Assembly: GCA_031270145.1 (NCBI GenBank)
Contig: JAISYD010000320.1
Span: 1-7,767, forward strand
Length of the DNA: 7,767 nucleotides
From: Planctomycetota bacterium
GTDB taxonomy: Bacteria; Planctomycetota; SZUA-567
Reading direction: 5' to 3'
How positions within the stretch are numbered: position 1 is the first letter of the stretch; each line of letters begins with the position of its first letter. Below the pieces are notes generated by a model that did no database searches, was not told the origin of the DNA, and saw only the letters and a list, made by a program, of their open reading frames with translations. Both the position numbers and the translations under genes were made by a program. Shown here piece after piece: positions 1-5,721 of this stretch.

Positions 1-2
1 CC

Positions 3-653
3 TCAAATGTTCAGCAGGGCGGCGGCCCGGCAGGGCGAGCCCTCGCGCCCCACCAGCTTCAGCGGCATGGCGCAAATGACGAAATCCCGGTTCTCCGGGA
101 CCTCGTCCAGGTTGCGCAGATTCTCGACCACCGGGATCCCCCGCGAGAACAGCCGCTTGTGTCTGGGGCTCGTCCGGTCGTCGGCCGGCCGGTCGAGGGA
201 GGTGGCGTCGGTCATGTAGCAGGCGATCTTCCGCTCGATCAGCCAGTCGAGCAGTTCGAACGACGGCACCGGGAAGAGGAAATTGTAGTCGCGCCGTTCG
301 GCGTACGCCGATATGCCGGTGTCCAGAACGAATATCCCGCCCTCCTCCATGGCGAAGCCGGCGTCCAGCGCTTCCTTCAAGGTTATCTCCTGCCCGGCCG
401 GCTGGGAACGGCTTCGGAACAGCCGCGCCCGGCCGCAAAAATGCGACAGCGGCAACTGTTCAAGGGTGGCGCCGTCCATGAGGAAGTGGTGCGGCGAATC
501 CACGTGGGTGCCGGTGTGGGCCTCCATGTCGATGCGGGTGACGTTGACGTGCTCCGAGTTGGCGCGCGTTTTCCATTCAAAAATGGGCCGCTGGTTGCCC
601 GGCCAGACCAGCATTTTGTCGGTTACGTCGTAGGTGAGATCGATGACTTTCAT
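3..653 (-). CDS. Cyclase-family metal-dependent hydrolase (kynurenine formamidase-like)
   Basis: This is a complete 216-residue protein of the cyclase/kynurenine formamidase fold (PF04199 type). Members are usually 200-270 residues and hydrolyse amide or lactone-like bonds, as in N-formylkynurenine and isatin hydrolases. The family metal-site motif is visible as H46-T-G-T-H50-V-D52-S-P-H-H56. A later H165 and E177 (in IPVVEN) match the C-terminal ligand region, and the ending PLKLVGREGSPCRAAAL is also typical. It has no signal peptide, so it should be cytoplasmic. The ATG at 653 is preceded by GAGAAAGG at 7 nt. The gene starts 13 nt after the permease stop, so it should be co-transcribed with the importer. 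I infer that it acts on the imported compound or a product of it. There are no tryptophan-catabolism genes in view, so I do not call it kynB. The operon may continue beyond the left edge. Confidence 0.9.
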   Translation of the reverse strand: MKVIDLTYDVTDKMLVWPGNQRPIFEWKTRANSEHVNVTRIDMEAHTGTHVDSPHHFLMDGATLEQLPLSHFCGRARLFRSRSQPAGQEITLKEALDAGFAMEEGGIFVLDTGISAYAERRDYNFLFPVPSFELLDWLIERKIACYMTDATSLDRPADDRTSPRHKRLFSRGIPVVENLRNLDEVPENRDFVICAMPLKLVGREGSPCRAAALLNI

Positions 654-666
654 GGCTGGACCTTTC

Positions 667-1641
667 TCAATTGGCTGGACGGCTTCGCCCGCTTCCGAGA
701 CTTTTCCGGTAATAGAAGGCGATCAGGACGATGATGGTCAGGCCGTTCATTATTTTCCGGCCCGGCTCCTGCATGTTCAGGTTGGTCAGCAGGCTCTCGA
801 TCAGGCAGAGGAGCACGGCGCCGGCGGCGGCCCCGCCGTAGCCGCCGCGCCCGCCGGTCATGGAAACCCCGCCGATGACGGCGGCGGCGATGGACTGCAT
901 GGGATAGTCGCGGCCGGCGGCGACGAAGGCGACCGAGGTGTAGCCGGCGATGATTATCCCGGTGAAGGCCGCGGTCAGGCCGGACAGGGCGTACACCGCG
1001 ATCTTGATCAAATTGACGCGCAGGCCCGAGAAGACGGCGGCGGTTTCGTTCGCCCCGACATAGTAAACGCCCCGTCCGAAGGAGGTGAACTTGAGGACGA
1101 GCGCCAGGGCGGTTCCCAGGATCAGCCAAATCAGGACCGAATTCGGAATTGACCAGGTGAAGCCGACCCCCACCGCCCGCAACAGCGGCGAGGCGTTGCC
1201 GGTCGGCGCCCCCTGCGAATAGATGAGGACGGCGCCGGTGACGATGGCTCCGGTGGCCAGGGTCATCACCATCGGGGAAATGCCGAGAAGCGAGGCCCCG
1301 AGGCCGTTCAGGGTCCCCGCCGCCAGGCCGATCAGCAGGATGGCGGTCACCGCCCAAAGGTTGTTCTCGTCCCGCCCGGCCAGCATCAGGCAGCAAAAGA
1401 CGTTCCCCAGCGTCACCAGCGGCCCCACCGACAGATCGATGCCGCCGATGAGGATGGCCAGGGTCTGGCCCATCGCCGCCAGGCCGATGAAGGAGGCGGA
1501 ACGGAAAATGGCTCCGGCCTGGCTGACGGAAAAGAAGCCCGGGGAAACCAGCCCGCCGACGGCAAACAGGACCAGGATGACGCCCCACAATGCCAGGACC
1601 GCGCGCCAGCCTTCCGGCAATCTCAGCCAAGCGCCTATCAC
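667..1641 (-). CDS. CUT2-family (ribose-type) ABC transporter permease, second of two
   Basis: This 324-residue inner-membrane permease has the usual length for the BPD_transp_2 family (RbsC/AraH/YtfT type). Hydrophobic segments run through the whole protein. The family motif GGIDLSVG is at residues 66-73 and the conserved loop VIGGVSMTGGRGG is at 255-267. The start is GTG at 1641, which shares its G with the TAG stop of the upstream permease. A strong AAGGAGGAGG ribosome binding site lies 8 nt before it, so the two permeases are probably translationally coupled. It is related to its neighbour but clearly different in sequence, so the channel is likely a heterodimer. The C-terminus is short and basic. 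The family call is firm; the substrate cannot be read from the sequence. Confidence 0.93.
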   Translation of the reverse strand: MIGAWLRLPEGWRAVLALWGVILVLFAVGGLVSPGFFSVSQAGAIFRSASFIGLAAMGQTLAILIGGIDLSVGPLVTLGNVFCCLMLAGRDENNLWAVTAILLIGLAAGTLNGLGASLLGISPMVMTLATGAIVTGAVLIYSQGAPTGNASPLLRAVGVGFTWSIPNSVLIWLILGTALALVLKFTSFGRGVYYVGANETAAVFSGLRVNLIKIAVYALSGLTAAFTGIIIAGYTSVAFVAAGRDYPMQSIAAAVIGGVSMTGGRGGYGGAAAGAVLLCLIESLLTNLNMQEPGRKIMNGLTIIVLIAFYYRKSLGSGRSRPAN

Positions 1642-2609
1642 TAGCCGTCCCTCCTCCTTCCCAGGCCAAGCCGACGGAGCAGGCCGGGGGCCGACGCCGC
1701 CAGCGCGGCGATCAGAATGGCGCCCTTGGCCACATACTGGTAGAAGGCGTTGATGCCTAGCAAGTTCAGGATATTGTTGATCAAATAGAAGATGTAGGCG
1801 CCGCCGATCACGCCGACCACGCCGCCCCGTCCCCCCATCAGGGAAGTGCCGCCGATGACCGCCACGGCGATCGAATTCATCACATAGGGCTCCCCAACCA
1901 GCGGATCGCCGGCGAACATCCAGGCCGACAGGTAGGTTCCCGCCAGGCCGGAAAACAGTCCCGACAGGGCGTAAACCGTGAATTTGACCCGGCCGGGGCT
2001 GATGCCGGACTGGACGGCCAGCGTCTCATTGCCGCCCAGGGCGTAAATGGAACGGCCGATCCGGGTTCGGCTCAGCAGCAAATGCGAAATGGCGACCGCC
2101 GCCAGCATGATGACCAAGGGGATTGGCAGGCCGTGATATTGGCCCGAAGAGACCCAGGTGGCGTCCAGCGACACCTCGCCCCCGGGCTCGCGCATGATGC
2201 GCAGAGCCACCCCGAGATAGATGGAACTCGAGGCCAGGGTGACGATGAAGGGCGGGAACGGCCATTTGGCGAGGATCAGACCGTTGACGCAGCCCATGGC
2301 CAGCCCGGCCAGCGGGGGGACCAAGGCCCAAAGGGCCAGGTTGGCCGGGGTGTCCACATAGGGCAGGGAGGCGGCGATTACGCTGGCGACGCTGATCATC
2401 GATCCCAGCGAAAGATCGATGCCGCCGGTGAGGATCACCAGGGTCTGGGCCAGCCCGGCGAGGATTAGCGGGGTCACCCGGCTGAACAAATTGACGTTGT
2501 TGTTCCAGGTGAAGAAATTGCCGGATCGCCAGCCGGCGAAGACATACGCCGCCAGAACGATGCAGTAGACCGGGAGATAGATCCGGAGATCGCGCCCGCG
2601 CTCGGTCAT
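1641..2609 (-). CDS. CUT2-family (ribose-type) ABC transporter permease, first of two
   Basis: This is a 322-residue polytopic inner-membrane permease of the BPD_transp_2 family. It carries GGIDLSLG at residues 62-69, a conserved NG at 109-110, YALGGNE at about 189-195, and VIGGTSLMGGRGG at 251-263. The reading frame stays open upstream to 2888, but that part lies inside the ATPase gene and looks like a low-complexity shadow. I chose the ATG at 2609 because it overlaps the ATPase stop as ATGA, has a GAAGGGGAGG ribosome binding site just before it, and gives the family length. It should pair with the second permease to form the channel driven by the ATPase. The protein ends in an arginine-rich tail (LGRRRDG). 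Confidence 0.94.
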   Translation of the reverse strand: MTERGRDLRIYLPVYCIVLAAYVFAGWRSGNFFTWNNNVNLFSRVTPLILAGLAQTLVILTGGIDLSLGSMISVASVIAASLPYVDTPANLALWALVPPLAGLAMGCVNGLILAKWPFPPFIVTLASSSIYLGVALRIMREPGGEVSLDATWVSSGQYHGLPIPLVIMLAAVAISHLLLSRTRIGRSIYALGGNETLAVQSGISPGRVKFTVYALSGLFSGLAGTYLSAWMFAGDPLVGEPYVMNSIAVAVIGGTSLMGGRGGVVGVIGGAYIFYLINNILNLLGINAFYQYVAKGAILIAALAASAPGLLRRLGLGRRRDG

Positions 2610-4129
2610 GCCTCCCCTTCTCCGGGGCGCCGGCCCACCGACGCCCGCATGATGTTCTCCTCGGTCAAGGCGGCGCCGGACAATTCGCCGCCAATCCGCC
2701 CGCCGTACATTACCAGCGCCCGGTCGCACAGGCCGATCAACTCCACCATGTCGCCGGTCAGCACGATGATCGCCACCCCCTTGCCGGCCAGTTCCCGGAT
2801 CAGCCGGTAAATCTCCCGCTTGGTCCCGACATCGATGCCGCTGGTGGGCGAGAGCAGAACCAGCGCCTTCGGCGCCGCCAGCAGCCAACGGGCGAACACG
2901 GTCTTCTGGACGTTGCCGCCGCTTAAAAACCGCGCCTCTTGGGCCAGGGAGGTCATGCGTATCCGCAGGCTTTCGGCGATTTCGGCGACTTCCCGCCTTT
3001 CCCGCCGGATCCTGACCAGGCCGCCCAGGCTGAGCCGTCCGAGCGAGGCGGAGGCGATGTTGTCCCTTATGGAGAGGATGGGGAAGGACGATTGGCTGTT
3101 CCGATCCTCCGGGATCAGCGCTATCCCGGCCCGCATGGCCTCGCGGGGCGATTTCACCCGGCGGCTGGCGCCGCGGACGGTTATTTCCGCGCCCGATCCC
3201 AGGCCGAAAATGGATTCCAGCAGGGGGATCTGGCCCTGGCCGGCCAGCCCCCCGATGCCCAGCACCTCGCCCTCGCGCACGGAAAACTCGATTTTCCCGC
3301 CGTCGGGCGCGGCGCCGGCATAGGAAAAAATGACCTGGTTGGACAAATGTCCGGGTTTTTGGGGGAAAATCTGGCTAATGTCCCGGCCGATCATGTGGAA
3401 AATCAATTTGTTCTCGTCGAAATCGGCCGCCTCGCCGGTAAGCGTCCGCTCGCCGTCCCGCATCACCGTGATCCGGTCGCAGTTGCCAAGAACCTCCCGC
3501 AAGCGGTGGGAGATGAAGACAATTCCCTTGCCCTGCCGCCTGAGATCCCGCATCAGGCCGAACAGCCTTTCCGCCTCCTCTCCGCTCAAAGTGGTGGTGG
3601 GCTCGTCGAAAACCACCAGCCGGGGTTCGTAAAGCAGGGCCTTCGCCACTTCGATAAGCTGGCGGACGGCCATGGGAAGCGAACCCGCCAGGCGGTTGAC
3701 GTCGAGATCGCCCAGGCCGACTTTTTCCAGCGCCAGCCTGGCTTCCCGCCGGATGGCGTCCCAGTTCAGGAAACCCAGGGCGCCCCGCCGCCAGCGGCCC
3801 ATGAAGATGTTTTCCGCCACCGACATCCGCGGCAACAGCGACAATTCCTGGTACACCACGCAGACGCCGGCCGCCCTGGCCTCGCCGTAGCTGCGGAAGG
3901 CGGCTGGCCGGCCGTCAAGGAGGATGGTCCCGGCGTCCGCCTGGTGGATGCCGGCGAGGATTTTCATTAGGGTGCTTTTGCCGGCCCCGTTTTCGCCCAC
4001 CAGGCCGTGGATTTCCCCGGCCCGGCAGTTGAAGTCCACCCGCCGGACCACCGGGTTGCCGGCGAAAGACTTGTCGATGCTTTGCATCCGCAACAGGGCG
4101 GCTCCGGCCGTTTGCTCGTCCGCGCTCAT
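2606..4129 (-). CDS. CUT2-family sugar ABC transporter ATPase with two fused nucleotide-binding domains, the second degenerate
   Basis: This 507-residue protein has two fused ATPase domains, the usual RbsA/MglA/AraG layout and size. It should sit on the cytoplasmic face of the two permeases. Domain 1 has Walker A GENGAGKST (45-53, K51), Q-loop Q94, Walker B LVVFDE (171-176) and H-loop H208. Its signature region reads GSLPMAVRQ rather than LSGGQ. Domain 2 keeps a canonical signature LSGGNVQK (402-409). Its Walker A is GLAGQGQ (294-300) with no lysine, its Walker B reads VLLSPTSG where most relatives have ILDEPTRG, and the H-loop histidine is absent (LTGDMVE). In a head-to-tail dimer this leaves one good composite site and one degenerate site. 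I use the ATG at 4129; a TTG four codons upstream (4141) is possible but has no good ribosome binding site. The stop overlaps the next gene as ATGA. Confidence 0.94.
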   Translation of the reverse strand: MSADEQTAGAALLRMQSIDKSFAGNPVVRRVDFNCRAGEIHGLVGENGAGKSTLMKILAGIHQADAGTILLDGRPAAFRSYGEARAAGVCVVYQELSLLPRMSVAENIFMGRWRRGALGFLNWDAIRREARLALEKVGLGDLDVNRLAGSLPMAVRQLIEVAKALLYEPRLVVFDEPTTTLSGEEAERLFGLMRDLRRQGKGIVFISHRLREVLGNCDRITVMRDGERTLTGEAADFDENKLIFHMIGRDISQIFPQKPGHLSNQVIFSYAGAAPDGGKIEFSVREGEVLGIGGLAGQGQIPLLESIFGLGSGAEITVRGASRRVKSPREAMRAGIALIPEDRNSQSSFPILSIRDNIASASLGRLSLGGLVRIRRERREVAEIAESLRIRMTSLAQEARFLSGGNVQKTVFARWLLAAPKALVLLSPTSGIDVGTKREIYRLIRELAGKGVAIIVLTGDMVELIGLCDRALVMYGGRIGGELSGAALTEENIMRASVGRRPGEGEA

Positions 4130-4148
4130 GCCCGTTCCCAAAATTCCG

Positions 4149-4190
4149 CCCCGTCATCCCCGGCGGAATGATCCGCCGGGGATGGCGGGG
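4149..4190 (-). promoter_or_regulatory. 19-bp intercistronic hairpin between binding-protein and ATPase genes
   Basis: Arms 4149-4167 and 4172-4190 pair over 19 positions (18 Watson-Crick pairs and one G-T), with a 4-base loop ATGA at 4168-4171. The inner 13 bp, CATCCCCGGCGGA and its complement, are perfect. The hairpin fills most of the 91-bp gap between the binding-protein stop and the ATPase start. Read on the minus strand it is followed by GCGGAATTTT, only a short T-run, so it is at best a leaky terminator. Hairpins at this place in importer operons are known to protect the upstream binding-protein mRNA and raise its level over the membrane components (malE-malF in E. coli). That role is my inference here. 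It could also be a copy of a dispersed palindromic repeat. Confidence 0.8.
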
Positions 4191-4220
4191 AAAGACGGCG
4201 CCAATCCGCAAACGCCGAAA

Positions 4221-5231
4221 TCAGCGGCTGAACATTTTCTTCACCGCGTCCGCCGGGAGGCGGGTGTTGCACCAGTAGCTGTTGGGCAGATCCGGCCGGT
4301 AGTAATCCTTCATGTTGTCCTTGGTGATGGTGGGAATGGCGAGGATGGTGGTCATTTCGACCTTTTTCCCCTTGAGGACGTCGATGCCCAGTTCCAAGGC
4401 CGCCGCGCTCATCCAGGTCGGGCAACTGAGGGCGATGGAGTCGAAGTCGGGGTTCTTCTGCTTGGCCCGGTCCCAGGCCTTGAAGAAGCCGTTGCCGTCC
4501 TCGCCGGTGATGGGCGGCGGGTTCAGCCCGCGCTCCAGGTAGGCGTCGATGATCGCCTCCGACATGGCGCCGCCCTGCGACCAGACGCCGTCAATGGAGG
4601 GGTAGGCGGCGAAAAGCGATTCGATGGCCCGCTTGGAGGTGGCGTAATCCCAGCCGCCGAAAACGGTCTGGACGATTTCGATGCCGGGATATTTCTTGAA
4701 CACCGCCTCGGCCCCCTCGAAGCGGCCGGTGCTTACCGAAGTGCCGGATATGCCGTTGAAAGCGAAGATCTTGCCCTTGCCGCCCAAGGTCTTGGCCAGC
4801 CATTCGGCGCCTATGCCGCCGAATTCGCGCTGGTCGATGGTGAGGTGGTAGGCCAGTTGGCTGTCGGTGGTGGCGTCGAAGTCCACCACCACGATGCCGG
4901 AGGAGGCGGCCTTGTTCAGGACCGGCACCAGGGCCCGGGGCGAGCCGGCGTTGATCACCAGGATGTCCACCCCCCGGGAGATCAAGTCCTCGACGTCGGC
5001 GATTTGCTTGGAGACGTCGCCGTCGGCTTGGGTGATGAAGTACTCCTTGACGTCCGGGTTGTTGTCGGCGACGTACTTGAACTCCTCGTTCGATTGTACG
5101 CGCCAAGTCACCCCCAGGGTGAATTCGCTGAAACCGACGGTATAGGGGCCCGGCTTTTCGGCCGCTCCAAGGACTGACGCGGCGGATAGGGCGGCGGCCA
5201 GCGCCAAGCTTGCCAACAAATTGCGCGACAT
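4221..5231 (-). CDS. Periplasmic sugar-type substrate-binding protein (type I PBP fold, CUT2 importer)
   Basis: This 336-residue binding protein of the ribose-binding type (Peripla_BP_4-like) captures the substrate and delivers it to the permeases. Residues 1 to about 24 form a Sec signal peptide: SRN, a hydrophobic core, then a GAA|EK cleavage site. No lipobox cysteine is present, so it should be free in the periplasm. Family features include GFSEFTLGVTWR (33-44), the QIADVEDLISRGVDILVINA segment (76-95), VVDFDA (115-120) with aspartates at a usual ligand-contact position, STGRFEGAEAVFKKYPG (167-183), and ITGEDG (241-246) near the hinge. I chose the ATG at 5231: it opens the signal peptide and has GGAGGAAAGGA upstream. 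The frame is open back to an ATG at 5417, but that codon lies within the promoter. It is the first gene of the operon. The ligand is not predictable from sequence alone. Confidence 0.94.
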   Translation of the reverse strand: MSRNLLASLALAAALSAASVLGAAEKPGPYTVGFSEFTLGVTWRVQSNEEFKYVADNNPDVKEYFITQADGDVSKQIADVEDLISRGVDILVINAGSPRALVPVLNKAASSGIVVVDFDATTDSQLAYHLTIDQREFGGIGAEWLAKTLGGKGKIFAFNGISGTSVSTGRFEGAEAVFKKYPGIEIVQTVFGGWDYATSKRAIESLFAAYPSIDGVWSQGGAMSEAIIDAYLERGLNPPPITGEDGNGFFKAWDRAKQKNPDFDSIALSCPTWMSAAALELGIDVLKGKKVEMTTILAIPTITKDNMKDYYRPDLPNSYWCNTRLPADAVKKMFSR

Positions 5232-5411
5232 GTCGATTTTCCTTTCCTCCATGGCTGGGACTTTCCCGACCGGCGACGTCCGCCCATAATCGGACGCGTC
5301 CCGGGAAGCTGAATAATCGTTTCTACCCGCAAACGGACGGATTGGAGCTGGGAAACGGGAACCGCTCAGGGAAAAAGGCGTCGCCCCGTAACTAACGAAT
5401 AAAAGCCATCG
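5232..5411 (-). promoter_or_regulatory. Long 5' leader of the importer operon
   Basis: If transcription starts about 7 nt past the -10 box, the operon mRNA begins near 5411 and has an untranslated leader of about 180 nt. The leader contains a 7-base direct repeat (minus strand CGATTAT) at 5286-5292 and 5313-5319, 27 bp apart. Between the two copies is a 10-bp palindrome GGACGCGTCC (5292-5301) that overlaps TCCCGGGA (5299-5306). CGTCCG (5277-5282) can also pair with CGGACG (5291-5296), which would exclude the palindrome pairing. I recognise no known riboswitch. The region could hold operator sites, alternative RNA structures, or simply untranslated sequence. Confidence 0.4.
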
Positions 5412-5429
5412 AATCATACTTTATGGCTT
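5403..5429. promoter_or_regulatory. Operator-like inverted repeat over the -10 box
   Basis: Arms AAGCCAT (5403-5409) and ATGGCTT (5423-5429) are perfect inverted repeats separated by 13 bp. Their centres are 20 bp apart, about two helical turns. The element covers the whole -10 box and the expected start site, which is where a dimeric repressor would block transcription. No regulator gene is in the window, so the binding protein is unknown. A chance occurrence of a 7-bp spaced dyad in 500 bp is possible, so the call rests mainly on its position. Confidence 0.45.
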
Positions 5430-5446
5430 GGCCGCGATTTTGTCAA
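5418..5446 (-). promoter_or_regulatory. Sigma-70-type promoter of the importer operon
   Basis: On the minus strand a perfect -35 box TTGACA (5441-5446) is followed by a 17-bp spacer and TAAAGT (5418-5423), which matches 4 of 6 bases of TATAAT. A better-looking TATGAT lies five bases downstream, but its spacer would be 22 bp. This is the only good promoter in front of the binding-protein gene, and it points at the operon. The start site should fall near 5411. Confidence 0.7.
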
Positions 5447-5526
5447 GGCGTTTTCCGCCCCGCGATCATTTCTTATATGTGACTTGTTGCCAAGGAGTTG
5501 TTCAAAAGCGCATGATGCGGGCGAAT

Positions 5527-5545
5527 AATGCCGGTTTATGGCATT
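5527..5545. promoter_or_regulatory. Upstream dyad AATGCC-N7-GGCATT
   Basis: A perfect 6-bp inverted repeat with a 7-base centre lies about 80 bp upstream of the -35 box. A second symmetric stretch, CGCATGATGCG, sits at 5509-5519 between it and the promoter. The distance suits an upstream regulator site or a weak hairpin. Nothing further supports a function. Confidence 0.25.
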
Positions 5546-5648
5546 CAGCGGGAAGGCACGGCGGGCGATTTGTCAATTTAATCGGAAAAGGCGATTTTGT
5601 TTTTCAAGAGGGTCGGGAGTCGCCGCGACAAGCCGCAAGCCGTGAAAG

Positions 5649-5670
5649 TGATTCCGGATTGCCGGAATCA
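5649..5670 (-). terminator. Possible terminator hairpin after the lipoprotein gene
   Basis: Arms TGATTCCGG (5649-5657) and CCGGAATCA (5662-5670) form a perfect 9-bp stem with a 4-base loop, 52 bases past the lipoprotein stop. The sequence after it on the minus strand is CTTTCACGG, not a clean T-run, so intrinsic termination would be weak. The hairpin could instead mark a mRNA 3' end or be part of a small repeat, because TTGCCGGAAT occurs twice here (5659-5668 and 5675-5684). Confidence 0.35.
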
Positions 5671-5721
5671 TCGCTTGCCGGAATTGCCTCGGAGGTTTTT
5701 CCGGACGATCGCGAATTTCCC

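Noticed and set aside
650..1669. 339-codon minus-strand frame overlapping the second permease
   Set aside because: It is out of frame with the permease motifs, Arg/Gly/Pro-rich and without membrane segments. It is a shadow of the real gene.
2610..2888. N-terminal extension of the first permease back to 2888
   Set aside because: The added 93 residues are low-complexity and fully overlap the ATPase C-terminus. The ATG at 2609 has an ATGA overlap, a ribosome binding site and the family length.
2606..3300. Reading the altered second ATPase domain as a pseudogene or frameshift
   Set aside because: The frame is uninterrupted, LSGGNVQK and GIDVG are intact, and downstream genes overlap it in a normal way.
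2939..3970. 343-codon open frame on the plus strand opposite the ATPase
   Set aside because: It lies entirely antisense to a gene with clear ABC motifs, has a Gly/Pro/Gln/Arg-rich composition and no recognisable motif. Long antisense frames are expected in GC-rich DNA.
3924..5177. 417-codon plus-strand open frame opposite the binding-protein gene
   Set aside because: It crosses the hairpin and both gene ends. Its sequence is low-complexity Gly/Val/Ala, and no start signal supports it.
5232..5417. In-frame extension of the binding protein to an ATG at 5417
   Set aside because: It would place the start within the promoter, upstream of the expected transcription start, and bury the signal peptide.
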